Below the pieces are notes generated by a model. It was not told where the DNA came from. It worked only from the letters and a program-made list of their open reading frames with translations, and searched no databases. From an uncultured Ruminococcus sp. (lineage in GTDB: Bacteria > Bacillota > Clostridia > Oscillospirales > Acutalibacteraceae): DNA of 64,000 bases. A program made the translations under genes and the position numbers. The stretch's first letter is position 1. The number at the start of each line of letters is the position of its first letter. Where the stretch lies: NCBI GenBank assembly GCA_902777275.1, contig CACYTI010000006.1, forward strand, positions 45,267-109,266, written 5' to 3'. Of the stretch, positions 1-8,512 are shown one piece after another.

Positions 1-29
1 AGGCAGAACTGTAATTATGCGGTTTTGTC

Positions 30-58
30 TTGATATTTTCGGCTTGATGAGGTATAAT
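30..58 (+). promoter_or_regulatory. SigA-type promoter of copA
   Basis: The -35 box TTGATA lies at 30-35 and the -10 box TATAAT at 53-58, separated by 17 bases. Just downstream, GTTAG at 63-67 and CTAAC at 74-78 form an inverted repeat that could be the operator of a copper-responsive regulator. That role is inferred from position only, since the sequence does not match a textbook CopY or CsoR box. Confidence 0.7.
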
Positions 59-96
59 GTCAGTTAGAAACAGCTAACCGCTGAAAGGATGATAAA

Positions 97-2610
97 ATGC
101 GGCAATATGATGTGAAAGGAATGTCCTGCGCGGCGTGCAGCTCGCGGGTGGAAAAAGCGGTTTCAAAGCTTGACAACGTGACGTCCTGCTCGGTCAGCCT
201 GCTGACAAACTCAATGACGGTCGATGGAACGGCTTCAACAGAGGAAATAATCGGAGCGGTTGAGAACGCGGGCTACTCCGCGTCTGTCAAAAATGATCGC
301 AAATCAGAAAAGGACAGCGCGGCGGACAGCTTGAAGGATACCGAGTCTCCCAAAATATTAAAACGGTTGATTTTTTCTGCTGCGTTTTTACTCGTGTTGA
401 TGTACTTTTCAATGGGTCACATGGTCGGGCTGCCGCTGCCGCCCTTTTTCGCGGAGAACCATGCGGCGCACGGGCTTGTTCAGCTTTTGCTATCGGCTGT
501 TGTTATGGTTATCAATCAAAAATTCTTCATAAACGGCTTTAAGGGTCTGATACACCGCGCCCCGAATATGGACACGCTCGTGTCAATGGGTTCGGGAACC
601 GCCTTTATATACAGCACTATCGTTCTGTTTTTGATGATAGACGCCATGGGAAAGGGCGACTCCGCCGCTGTCGCGGAATACGCGCATGAGTTTTATTTTG
701 AGTCGGCGGCGATGATCCTCACACTGATCACAGTCGGCAAGCTGCTCGAAACGAAGTCAAAGGGGCGCACGACCGACGCCCTGAAAAGCCTTATGGATTT
801 AGCGCCCAAAACCGCCGTTGTTGAGCGCGGCGGAAAAGAAACCGAGGTCGATATCGAGTCGGTGCGTCAGGGCGATGTGTTTGTTGTCCGCGCGGGCGGA
901 AGTATTCCCGTTGACGGCATAATTTTGGAAGGCGACTGCGCGGTTGACGAGTCCGCGCTGACGGGCGAGAGTATTCCCGTAGACAAGTCGGCAGGCGACA
1001 CTGTTTCGGCGGCGACGATAAGCCGCTCGGGTTTTATCAGGTGCCGAGCGACAAAGGTGGGCGAGGACACCACGCTTTCGCAGATCATCAAAATGGTGAG
1101 CGACGCTGCCGCCACAAAAGCGCCGATTGCGAAGGTTGCCGATAAGGTATCGGGAGTTTTCGTGCCTGCGGTCATCGCGGTTGCCGTTGTAACGGCGGTC
1201 GTCTGGCTTATATTGGGTCAGGGAGTCGGATTCGCTTTGGCGCGCGCGATATCTGTTCTTGTAATAAGCTGTCCTTGCGCACTCGGGCTTGCTACCCCGG
1301 TCGCGATCATGGTGGGCAGCGGCGTAGGAGCTAAAAACGGGATCCTGTTTAAAAACGCCGTCGCGCTTGAAACGGCGGGCAGGATACAAACCGTTGCACT
1401 CGACAAAACGGGCACAATAACACGAGGAGAGCCCGCCGTGACCGATGTCATCGTTGCCTGCGGCAGCGAGAACAAGCTGATTGAAGCGGCGTACTCGCTT
1501 GAGATCAAGAGCGAGCATCCCTTGGCTAAGGCGGTCGTGCGTTATGCCGAAAAGAATAATTATTCCGCAAAAGAAATAAATGGATTTAAGGTCCACACTG
1601 GCAGCGGTTTAACCGCAGAAATGGACGGTGAAACGCTGAGCGCGGGCAATTTGGACTTTATCCGAACAAGGTGCAAGGTTGACGCAACCGTGCAAAAGCA
1701 AGCCGACGCACTCGCTGAGGACGGCAAAACTCCGCTGTATTTTTGCCGCGCCGGAAGACTCCTCGGCGTTATAGCCGTAGCCGACGTAATAAAGCCCGAA
1801 AGCCCTGAGGCTGTCAGGGAGCTTAGGCGCATGGGGCTGCGCGTTGTAATGCTGACGGGGGACAACCCCAAAACCGCCGAAGCCATACGCAGGGCAGTGG
1901 GGGTAGATGAGGTCATAGCGGGTGTGCTCCCTGGCGGAAAGGCGGAGCGTATCGAAGCGCTGTGCCGCGACGGAAAAACCGCGATGGTCGGCGACGGGAT
2001 AAACGACGCGCCCGCGCTGACCTCGGCTGATCTGGGTATCGCGATAGGAGCGGGAGCCGATGTAGCCGTTGACGCGGCGGATGTGGTTCTTATGAAAAGC
2101 AGCCTGAGCGACGTTCCCGCGGCTGTCAGGTTGGGCAGAGCTACACTCAGGATCATTCATCAAAACCTGTTCTGGGCGTTTATTTACAATGTGATCGGGA
2201 TACCGCTTGCGGCGGGAGCGTTCATCCTTGCCTTGGGCTGGAAGCTGAACCCGATGTTCGGCGCGGCGGCGATGTCGCTTTCGAGCTTCTGTGTTGTCAC
2301 AAACGCGCTCAGACTTAATTTTGCGCGTATTTATCCCAAGCAAACGGAAAATCCGGCTGCGGTCGGACCCGACATAAAAATCATAAACGAAAAGGAGAAA
2401 GATACTATGACAGTAACAATGAATATCAACGGCATGATGTGCGCTCACTGCGAGGCGCGTGTAAAAAAGACGCTTGAGGCGATCCCGCAGGTGGAAAATG
2501 CCGATGTCAGCCACACCGAGAACCGCGCAGTCGTGACGCTCAGGGAAGAGGTGCCCTTCGAGGTGCTGAAAGCCGCTGTTGAGGCTCAGGACTACGAAGT
2601 GGTCGATTGA
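97..2610 (+). CDS. copA: Copper-exporting P1B-type ATPase with N- and C-terminal HMA domains
   Basis: This membrane pump uses ATP to move Cu(I) out of the cell. The 837-residue protein opens with a heavy-metal-associated domain carrying the GMSCAAC metal site near residue 8. The membrane and catalytic core follows, with the TGES actuator loop, the CPC transmembrane copper site (SCPCALGLATPV), the DKTGT phosphorylation motif and GDGINDAP in the ATP-binding domain. A second metal-binding domain (GMMCAHCEARV) occupies about residues 771-837; it looks like a complete CopZ chaperone fused to the C terminus, which is not the usual place. An AGGAG sequence and an in-frame ATG at 2407 lie exactly at the start of this tail, so it might also be made separately. 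The start at 97 follows an AAAGGA ribosome site at 84-89. Family assignment is secure; copper rather than silver specificity is inferred from the CPC motif and HMA domains. Confidence 0.93.
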   Translation: MRQYDVKGMSCAACSSRVEKAVSKLDNVTSCSVSLLTNSMTVDGTASTEEIIGAVENAGYSASVKNDRKSEKDSAADSLKDTESPKILKRLIFSAAFLLVLMYFSMGHMVGLPLPPFFAENHAAHGLVQLLLSAVVMVINQKFFINGFKGLIHRAPNMDTLVSMGSGTAFIYSTIVLFLMIDAMGKGDSAAVAEYAHEFYFESAAMILTLITVGKLLETKSKGRTTDALKSLMDLAPKTAVVERGGKETEVDIESVRQGDVFVVRAGGSIPVDGIILEGDCAVDESALTGESIPVDKSAGDTVSAATISRSGFIRCRATKVGEDTTLSQIIKMVSDAAATKAPIAKVADKVSGVFVPAVIAVAVVTAVVWLILGQGVGFALARAISVLVISCPCALGLATPVAIMVGSGVGAKNGILFKNAVALETAGRIQTVALDKTGTITRGEPAVTDVIVACGSENKLIEAAYSLEIKSEHPLAKAVVRYAEKNNYSAKEINGFKVHTGSGLTAEMDGETLSAGNLDFIRTRCKVDATVQKQADALAEDGKTPLYFCRAGRLLGVIAVADVIKPESPEAVRELRRMGLRVVMLTGDNPKTAEAIRRAVGVDEVIAGVLPGGKAERIEALCRDGKTAMVGDGINDAPALTSADLGIAIGAGADVAVDAADVVLMKSSLSDVPAAVRLGRATLRIIHQNLFWAFIYNVIGIPLAAGAFILALGWKLNPMFGAAAMSLSSFCVVTNALRLNFARIYPKQTENPAAVGPDIKIINEKEKDTMTVTMNINGMMCAHCEARVKKTLEAIPQVENADVSHTENRAVVTLREEVPFEVLKAAVEAQDYEVVD
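2393..2409 (+). promoter_or_regulatory. Internal ribosome-binding site and ATG within copA
   Basis: AGGAG at 2393-2397 is followed after 9 bases by ATG at 2407, in frame with copA. Translation from here would give a 67-residue CopZ-like protein starting MTVTMNINGMMCAHC. The spacing is ideal and the start coincides with the domain boundary. Confidence 0.55.
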
Positions 2611-2650
2611 ACAGGCAGATTGCCTGAACGCTCCGCAGGCAGTAATGTCT

Positions 2651-2723
2651 TATGGGAATCTCTAATAATTCAATGCCATGAAGCTTCCGTGCTTATGCGC
2701 GGTCGGGAATTTTTAAGGGTTCC
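2651..2723 (-). repeat. Dispersed intergenic repeat, copy A
   Basis: Read on the minus strand, this stretch aligns with 15586-15656. Both contain GCGCATAAGCACG followed by a CATTrAATTATTA-type block and then a GGAA-type end. It lies directly after copA, is non-coding, and appears diverged from its partner (roughly 70 per cent identical by eye). Confidence 0.55.
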
Positions 2724-2738
2724 TTATATTATGATTTG

Positions 2739-2790
2739 AAAAACGGTTGGTTCAAGCTCAATTTTCGAGCTTTGAGCCGACCGTTTTTTG
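2739..2790 (+). terminator. Rho-independent terminator after copA
   Basis: A long imperfect stem pairs AAAACGGTTGGTTCAAGCTC with GAGCTTTGAGCCGACCGTTTT around a short AT loop and ends in a T run. It also has A residues on its left side, so it could act on both strands. Confidence 0.8.
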
Positions 2791-2858
2791 GCTAAAAAAG
2801 TATTCAAAAAATAAAAAATATAGTTGGCTTTTGTGTCATTAATTTGTCATTCATACTT

Positions 2859-2867
2859 TGATATACT
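2859..2867 (+). promoter_or_regulatory. Extended -10 promoter of the lipase-like gene
   Basis: TG at 2859-2860, one base, then TATACT at 2862-2867 make an extended -10 element. No good -35 box is visible at the usual distance (TTAATT at 2839-2844 is weak). Confidence 0.4.
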
Positions 2868-2951
2868 GTAGACACCGACAGAGGAAAGCAACAAATTATC
2901 ATAAACCTCAAAAAGTATTTGAAAAAAACAATTTGAAAAGGAGCAATCAAA

Positions 2952-4403
2952 ATGAGAAAAATAAATATGAAAACAAGAGTCGCATCAAGCTTTCTTTCCG
3001 CAGTCACAGCTATTCAGTCAGGCGCAGCTGCTGTTTCAAACAGTCACGCGGGAAAAAATCCTGCCGTTCCCGATAAACCCAAGAACGTTATAAAGGGCAC
3101 CGTAGCCGTCAAAAAACCAAACTGGAGAATAGTCAACGATAACTATTTCTACAGCGACAGCTATTTTGAACATTCGGGTAAAGAACGCGACGCGCACCTG
3201 AGAACGATGTCCGCCGCACTTGCTTTCGCAGCAAAAGGAACATCGGAAAATCACATTAAGATGCTTAATAATATCGGCTTCTCAGACATAAAGACATACG
3301 ATATGGATAAAACAACAGCCGACACCATCGGAACAGTGCTCGCCCACAAGGAGATCGGCGGCGAGGAGGTTGTCGCGGTCTCAATCAGAGGCGATGACTA
3401 CAAAAACGAATTCGCTTCCAATTTTCTGGTAGGCGAACAGGGTGACGCGAGAGGATTTGCTTCGGCGGCTAAAATCGTAAAGAAAAGAATGAAGGCTTAC
3501 ATTGAAGAAAACGGATTCGACTTTGTGAAAATCTGGATGGTAGGCTACAGCCGTGCGGGCGCAGTGGCGAACCTTATAGGCAGAGATATCAACCGCAGAC
3601 CCGACGATTACTTGACCGACGAGGACAGCCTGTACGTCTACACCTTTGAGGCCCCCAACTGTTCAGAGGTTCCCACTGTTTACAGGAACATTCACAACGT
3701 ATCCGACTGCCGCGATATCGTCAGCGAGTTTTATCCGGAGGCGTGGGGGCTTTACCTCAACGGCGTCAGAGAGGAAATAGGCGACGCAAAGGATACTCTC
3801 ATGGCTAAAAAGCTGAATCTTATCGCTCCCGGCTATAACGACGATTTCAAAGAAGTTAACAAGGCGATGTTTGTCATGAAATTTTCGGATTTCATCGGGA
3901 AAAATATAAGCAGAAGCGTATTCAGCGATACTCTGGAGAGGCACCTCAGTCAGCTGATCGACATTTTTTTCTCCATGACAGGCATTCAAAAGGCGGTTCT
4001 TGCCGTCTACATCAATCAGGTTATTGCCAACATTAAATCCGATAAGGATTTGTTAAGAACTGCAATGGCGCTTTTCAGCGACTCCGACCAAGATAAGGCT
4101 GCGGAGGACGCGGCAGCCTTTATCATCCGCAGCCTTGACAAGGCTGCGTCAGAGGTCAAAACGCCGTTTTCCGAGCAGGAATATTCCGCTGTGAAGGACG
4201 CTGTCAAGCCCATAGTTTCCGCTCTTATCCCTATAATCAAGTCCGACCTTACAACCCTGACGATCGACGCTGACGGAAGCGTGGTCACAGTGCCTATTTA
4301 CCACATTCTTTCCTTTGTCGGTAATTTAAACAATATCATTAAGCACCACTACACCGCGAGTGTTTTTGAACGGCTCAAGGCGCTCGATTCATATTACGCG
4401 TAA
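2952..4403 (+). CDS. Secreted class 3 lipase-like alpha/beta hydrolase
   Basis: A 483-residue protein that starts with a basic, then hydrophobic segment ending in a small-residue stretch (about residues 1-34), consistent with a signal peptide. The core contains VGYSRAGAVANLIG, a G-x-S-x-G nucleophile elbow with Ser200, preceded by a region typical of class 3 lipase (Mbeg1-like) hydrolases. It is followed by the NVSDCRDIVSEFYP stretch, which may supply the acid residue. The C-terminal third is helical and unassigned. AAAAGGAG at about 2936-2943 sets the start. The gene stands alone, convergent with a secreted dockerin protease, and shares a bidirectional terminator with it. The substrate cannot be told; esterase or lipase activity is inferred from the nucleophile motif, and the catalytic histidine is not identified with certainty. 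Confidence 0.7.
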   Translation: MRKINMKTRVASSFLSAVTAIQSGAAAVSNSHAGKNPAVPDKPKNVIKGTVAVKKPNWRIVNDNYFYSDSYFEHSGKERDAHLRTMSAALAFAAKGTSENHIKMLNNIGFSDIKTYDMDKTTADTIGTVLAHKEIGGEEVVAVSIRGDDYKNEFASNFLVGEQGDARGFASAAKIVKKRMKAYIEENGFDFVKIWMVGYSRAGAVANLIGRDINRRPDDYLTDEDSLYVYTFEAPNCSEVPTVYRNIHNVSDCRDIVSEFYPEAWGLYLNGVREEIGDAKDTLMAKKLNLIAPGYNDDFKEVNKAMFVMKFSDFIGKNISRSVFSDTLERHLSQLIDIFFSMTGIQKAVLAVYINQVIANIKSDKDLLRTAMALFSDSDQDKAAEDAAAFIIRSLDKAASEVKTPFSEQEYSAVKDAVKPIVSALIPIIKSDLTTLTIDADGSVVTVPIYHILSFVGNLNNIIKHHYTASVFERLKALDSYYA

Positions 4404-4439
4404 CAGTGTGTAAAACAGCGCAGCGCTGTGACAAACAAC

Positions 4440-4513
4440 AAATGTCATTTCGGTTAAAACGGATAAGCCTGCTAAAGCTCAGTATCCAGTTTTAAACCGA
4501 AATGACATCTTTT
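4440..4513. terminator. Bidirectional terminator between convergent genes
   Basis: AATGTCATTTCGGTT at 4441-4455 pairs with AACCGAAATGACAT ending at 4508. An inner GGATA/TATCC pair extends the stem, and T-rich flanks lie on each strand. It serves both the lipase-like gene and the dockerin protease. Confidence 0.8.
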
Positions 4514-4526
4514 ATTATACATTTTT

Positions 4527-6164
4527 TTATTCAAAGTCGTCATATTCCGCGAGAAAACGCTGGATCATTGTGCAGTCGTCGATCGTTATGCTTCCGTCTT
4601 GGTTATAATCGGCGTTTGAAGCGGCGGTCTTTTTTAGCGTGATCATCTCGGACAGGTGGCGCTGGATCTGCGTCACGTCATTGATATTGACAACACCGTC
4701 TAAATTTGCATCGCCTATAAGCGTTGCTGGATAATACTGAGCGGTTATCGCCTTTATAGTGAAGGTGCCGCCAATGGTATCGTTGTTGTTTATCTCGTAC
4801 CAGTCCATCAAGTCCCGGATCGAGCCGTCTTGCATTATGTAGCTGTCGCCGTGCCGGCTCTTGTTTTTAAACACCATATCATTTCCTGCCGTCAGCCATT
4901 CGCCGACGCCTATCGAGCAGGAAGAGGAGATTTCGGAGGCGTCGATGTTCACGGCTATCGAGCCCTTTGCGGCGGAATACTCAAAGTCGTCTATATCGGC
5001 GCAGATATAGCCCGCGTAGTCAACTGTTCCGTCGTAAAGCTTTGTCCATTTTGTCAGGTCGGACTCGGGTTGGTTGTCCTTGCCGTCGGGGACAAAGTAA
5101 AGGCTGTATTTCGCGCCGGCGTTTTTTGTTTCAAAAGTGATTTTGTCGATTACGTTGTAATCGTCGTCAAAATCAAAACGGTTTAGGAAGGTCAGATTAT
5201 CGCTATTGATGTATTCAAACTCATACGTCGCGCCGTAAATCTCGTTCTGGATAAGCTTTTTGGTTCCGTCAAGCTTTTCAACGCCTGTGAAGCTGTAGGA
5301 GGGCGTGTATTTTTGGGTGAATACGTAAGCGTCCTCATAGGACATCCAGAAATAGCCGCCGAGCGGGTTGTTGTCGCCCCAGCTGTTTTTTATCAGCCAA
5401 GCGCCGTTTTCGGAGGGAAGACTGCCGCGTCCGTTAAAGCTTTCTTTGGGATAGTTGTCGTCCCAGCCCACGATCTCAATCGAATGACCCATATAATAGC
5501 CTGAATACTCGGGCGGCATATAATACGAAACGCCGTCGGTGCCAAAGCAAGCCGCAGTGTGGGCGAAGGAGGTGTAAACTCCGCCGTAATCCATAACGCT
5601 GCGCTTTATTTCGTTCGGTTGGTCTTTGTAGTGGTATTTTACCGAGGTTACGCCGAAGCGAGCTAAGTCTGTGGGTATCTCGTCGGCGGTCGATGTATTG
5701 GATAATACGAGATCGCTCACCTCCGACTGAAACACTCCGCCCTGCCACGAGGTCAGATATCCTATGGGTATTACGGGATATCCGTCTGACTCAACATCGC
5801 GCAGCCAGCCTGTTCCGTCGCTGTGACGGGTTGCCCAAAGATTGAGGTGAGTAGTGGACATATCCTCGATTTCAAACCCCATCCTGAGCAGCATGGATTC
5901 AAATGTAGCAAGACCCGCGAAAGCCCAGCATGAGTTGTAAATCTGGCTCTTTACGGGCGTAACATATCCCAAATCGCGCGAGCTGTAGCTTGACGGAAGC
6001 TCGTCGCCCTCAGCTTCATTGTTGACAACGCTTACCGATTTATCGTTTTTTGTGCCGGTAAAGCCGAAATCAACCGTTGCGGCTCCCGCTCCGATAAGGC
6101 TTGTTCCCGCAGTTGCGGTAACGGCAAGTGAGGCGCAGAGTATTTTAACAGGCGTTCTTTTCAT
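4527..6164 (-). CDS. Secreted papain-like (C1) protease with C-terminal type I dockerin
   Basis: The 545-residue protein has an N-terminal signal peptide (about 1-29) and a C1A peptidase domain with the classical catalytic residues: Cys79 in YNSCWAF, His227 in MGHSIEIVGWDD and Asn260 in LIKNSWGD. A beta-rich region of about residues 300-460 follows, resembling the lectin-like domain commonly found after bacterial C1 peptidases. The C terminus (about 482-545) is a type I dockerin with two calcium-binding repeats, GDANLDGVVNINDVTQIQR and ADYNQDGSITIDDCTMIQR. The dockerin should plug the protease into a cohesin-bearing scaffold on the cell surface. No cohesin protein is encoded in this window. 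AGAGGTAAG precedes the start. The role of proteases in dockerin systems is not settled; remodelling of the complex or digestion of plant or host protein are both possible. Confidence 0.88.
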   Translation of the reverse strand: MKRTPVKILCASLAVTATAGTSLIGAGAATVDFGFTGTKNDKSVSVVNNEAEGDELPSSYSSRDLGYVTPVKSQIYNSCWAFAGLATFESMLLRMGFEIEDMSTTHLNLWATRHSDGTGWLRDVESDGYPVIPIGYLTSWQGGVFQSEVSDLVLSNTSTADEIPTDLARFGVTSVKYHYKDQPNEIKRSVMDYGGVYTSFAHTAACFGTDGVSYYMPPEYSGYYMGHSIEIVGWDDNYPKESFNGRGSLPSENGAWLIKNSWGDNNPLGGYFWMSYEDAYVFTQKYTPSYSFTGVEKLDGTKKLIQNEIYGATYEFEYINSDNLTFLNRFDFDDDYNVIDKITFETKNAGAKYSLYFVPDGKDNQPESDLTKWTKLYDGTVDYAGYICADIDDFEYSAAKGSIAVNIDASEISSSCSIGVGEWLTAGNDMVFKNKSRHGDSYIMQDGSIRDLMDWYEINNNDTIGGTFTIKAITAQYYPATLIGDANLDGVVNINDVTQIQRHLSEMITLKKTAASNADYNQDGSITIDDCTMIQRFLAEYDDFE

Positions 6165-6194
6165 ATAACTTACCTCTTTTTAAATGTTAGAAAA

Positions 6195-6223
6195 ATTATA
6201 GCAAAAAAAAGCGGGCTTGTAAA
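6195..6223 (-). promoter_or_regulatory. SigA-type promoter of the dockerin protease
   Basis: Read on the minus strand, TTTACA (6223-6218) and TATAAT (6200-6195) are separated by exactly 17 bases and lie about 30 bases upstream of the start codon. Confidence 0.65.
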
Positions 6224-6283
6224 GAATAATCGAAGCTTAATTTCAAATAATACACCTGTAAATTTTTTCTTCGGAGCGGTTGT

Positions 6284-7150
6284 ATGCAGTTGAGAACGGA
6301 TTTGGCTATAGAAGCGCGCGAGCTTGCGGGCGAAAGAGTGTCGGGAACGGAGTATAAAGAGTACTGTGAAAACGGGCTTAAAATCTCGCGCCTCAGCGTA
6401 AAGACACCGAGGGCTAAGCAGGTTCTCGGAAAGGAGATAGGAACATATATAACGGTTGAGCTGCCCTCGCTCACCGATAATTTCCGCGAAACCGACGACA
6501 GGATAAAAACGATAGGCAGGGAGCTGCGCCGCCTGCTCCCCGTCAACGGTCTGCTGCTTGTGGCGGGGCTCGGAAACAAGGACATAACACCCGACTCGCT
6601 CGGACCCAAAACAGGCGCAAGGGTTTTGGCGACGCGGCACATAACGGGAGAGCTGGCGCGTTCGGCGGGGCTTGACCGCCTGCGCCCCGTGGCGGTGATG
6701 AATACGGGAGTGACAGGGCAGACGGGAATAGAAACGGGGGAGTATATATTAAGCGTGGTTCGGCGGATAAGACCAAGCGCGGTCATAGCCGTTGACGCGC
6801 TCGCCTCGCGGCGGGTCGAGCGGCTCGGGCGCACCCTGCAAATAAGCGACGCGGGGATCGCCCCGGGCGCGGGAGTCGGGAATCACCGCACAAGGATAAA
6901 CCGCGACACGCTCGGAGTTCCCGTTATAGCGGTCGGCGTGCCGACTGTGGTTGACGCGCGTACCTTTGCGGGGGATTTGCTCGGCGGCGGGCTGCGGACG
7001 GTTCAGTCAATTTCGTTCGGTCATCAAATGGTCGTTATCCCCCGTGAGATCGACCTGCTGACCGAGCGCGCCTCGCGGCTTTTGGGCTTTTCGATAAATG
7101 CCGCGATACAAAATGCCTTTGAGCTGAAGGACTTGATTTCGCTTATGTGA
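6284..7150 (+). CDS. gpr: Germination protease GPR (spore protease)
   Basis: GPR degrades small acid-soluble spore proteins during germination, freeing the DNA and supplying amino acids. The 288-residue product matches the family throughout: an RTDLAIEA start, VAGLGNKDITPDSLGPKTG, GVTGQTGIETGEYI, DALASRRVERLGRTLQISD and GAGVGN. It is shorter than the roughly 370-residue Bacillus enzymes, mainly through loss of a C-terminal insertion. Only three residues precede RTDLA, so the N-terminal propeptide that keeps the Bacillus zymogen inactive would be very short here. A stop codon in frame at 6248, and no start codon between it and 6284, rule out a longer form. GGAG at 6273-6276 supports the start. 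It is followed by spoIIP, the usual gene order in spore formers; a forespore sigma-G promoter is expected but not clearly visible. Confidence 0.93.
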   Translation: MQLRTDLAIEARELAGERVSGTEYKEYCENGLKISRLSVKTPRAKQVLGKEIGTYITVELPSLTDNFRETDDRIKTIGRELRRLLPVNGLLLVAGLGNKDITPDSLGPKTGARVLATRHITGELARSAGLDRLRPVAVMNTGVTGQTGIETGEYILSVVRRIRPSAVIAVDALASRRVERLGRTLQISDAGIAPGAGVGNHRTRINRDTLGVPVIAVGVPTVVDARTFAGDLLGGGLRTVQSISFGHQMVVIPREIDLLTERASRLLGFSINAAIQNAFELKDLISLM

Positions 7151-7183
7151 TATTTTTCACCTGACGGGCATATAATTACATGT

Positions 7184-7398
7184 GCGCCGAGGCGCTCAAT
7201 TCATGCCGCGCAGCGGCTATTCACGGCATAGCCAATTGACGACCGAAGGTCAATTCATTCCTGCTGCTTACGAATTATAAAAACTCAGGCGCATTTATCA
7301 GCGGAAAGCTTGATACGGGAATGAATAGTTGCTCCGCAACATGAATTGTGTTTTGACACATGAATAGCGCTGTGCGCATGAATTGCAGCGGAGCTGCA
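7184..7398. repeat. Mosaic of short hairpins separated by ATTCAY / RTGAAT spacers
   Basis: Between gpr and spoIIP a series of perfect small hairpins alternates with a conserved spacer. Left half: GCGC/GCGC, GCCGC-gca-GCGGC (7205-7217), GGC-ata-GCC (7225-7233), GACC-gaa-GGTC (7241-7251), separated by ATTCAT, ATTCAC and ATTGAC. Right half: GTTGC-tcc-GCAAC (7328-7340), GTGT-tttg-ACAC (7348-7359), GCGC-tgt-GCGC (7367-7377), GCAGC-gga-GCTGC (7385-7397), separated by ATGAATw. The spacer is reversed in the two halves, so the whole element is a large inverted structure around 7260-7320. It contains no open reading frame of note. Confidence 0.75.
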
Positions 7399-7423
7399 TT
7401 TTTAACACCCGGAAGGTGATGAA

Positions 7424-8512
7424 GTGAAGCAAAGAGGAAAACTCTTTAAAGGAATAAAAATGATCGCGGCGGCGTTTCTGATTTCGGCGGCGGTTTTCAG
7501 CATTTGCGTAAGGGTCCCCGAGGTGTTCTCCGACAGCGACACGGCGCTCGCTGCTGCGGCTTTTACGCTTACGGACGGAAAGTATTATATTGAAAGCACA
7601 ACGCCTCCGGAGGAAGCCTCCGTGACCGCTTCGGACAACAATACCCATGAAACGATCGCCGCGCCCGTCGCAGCCGAAAAGCGCGACCGCGACAAAAGCG
7701 GCTATTACGACAGCTTCGGAGACCACTCGGGCGAGGCGAAATATCCTATAGACGAAAAGACGATTTACCCCGACGGAATCGACGTTGAAGGCTGCTGTGT
7801 GAAGAACTACACCTCTCTGTCGCCTGATTTTTCGGGGCTGCTCAGCGCGCCACTCACTTTTAAGACGGAACAAGGCTCTGATTCTCCGCAGGTTCTTATT
7901 TATCACACTCACACGGGCGAAAGCTACATAGACGAGGACGTTGATTATTTCTACGAGTCGTATTACTCGCGCACCAACAACAACGACTTCAATGTTGTGG
8001 CTGTGGGGGACGCCATAGCCGAAGGGCTTGAGAAAAACGGGATCAAAACCGTACATGACAAAACCGTGCATGATTCGACCTACAACGGCTCCTATGACCG
8101 AAGCGTTCAGACGGTTCAGGCAGATATGCAGAAATATCCCTCGATAAAGGTCGTGCTCGATATCCACCGCGACGCTCTCGGAGCGGACGACCGCAAGGTC
8201 AAAACGGTTTTCACGCACGACGGAAAAAAGGGAGCGCAGATAATGATCCTGTCGGGCTGCGATCCCGACAACGAGCGAGGCTTTGTGAACTGGAGCAACA
8301 ATCTGAGCTTCGCGCTTAAAATACAGCACACCGCCGAGACGCTTTATCCCGGAATGACCCGCCCGCTCGATTTCGGATATTTCGCCTATAATGAATATGT
8401 CTGCGACGGTTCACTATTAATAGAAATAGGCACCGACGCGAATTCCGTTGACGAGGCAGTCTATTCGGGAACTCTGTTAGCGGACGTTTTAGCGAAAGTG
8501 CTGGTCGGCTGA
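7424..8512 (+). CDS. spoIIP: Stage II sporulation protein P
   Basis: SpoIIP is the peptidoglycan amidase and endopeptidase that works with SpoIID and SpoIIM to thin septal peptidoglycan and drive engulfment of the forespore. The 362-residue protein has one N-terminal membrane anchor (about residues 12-30) and a low-complexity linker. The amidase-like domain contains the zinc-binding YHTHTGESY motif, VVLDIHRDALG and the conserved LLIEIGTDANSVDEA near the C terminus. The start is GTG at 7424, with GGAAGGTGATG just upstream. It lies 273 bases after gpr, from which it is separated by the hairpin mosaic. Assignment is secure from motifs and from the gpr-spoIIP gene order. Confidence 0.92.
   Translation: MKQRGKLFKGIKMIAAAFLISAAVFSICVRVPEVFSDSDTALAAAAFTLTDGKYYIESTTPPEEASVTASDNNTHETIAAPVAAEKRDRDKSGYYDSFGDHSGEAKYPIDEKTIYPDGIDVEGCCVKNYTSLSPDFSGLLSAPLTFKTEQGSDSPQVLIYHTHTGESYIDEDVDYFYESYYSRTNNNDFNVVAVGDAIAEGLEKNGIKTVHDKTVHDSTYNGSYDRSVQTVQADMQKYPSIKVVLDIHRDALGADDRKVKTVFTHDGKKGAQIMILSGCDPDNERGFVNWSNNLSFALKIQHTAETLYPGMTRPLDFGYFAYNEYVCDGSLLIEIGTDANSVDEAVYSGTLLADVLAKVLVG

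Larger units (their letters stand above)
2611..2951. other. Intergenic region between copA and the lipase-like gene
   Basis: No gene is seen in these 341 bases. They hold a copy of a dispersed repeat (2651-2723), a strong stem-loop terminator (2739-2790) and an extended -10 promoter (2859-2867) for the downstream gene. Confidence 0.7.

Noticed and set aside
799-2514. Long minus-strand frames across copA
   Set aside because: They mirror the codon structure of copA, have no ribosome sites and no recognisable domains.
7184-7398. CRISPR array
   Set aside because: The repeated unit is only about 6-7 bases, the intervening parts are themselves palindromes, and there are no cas genes.
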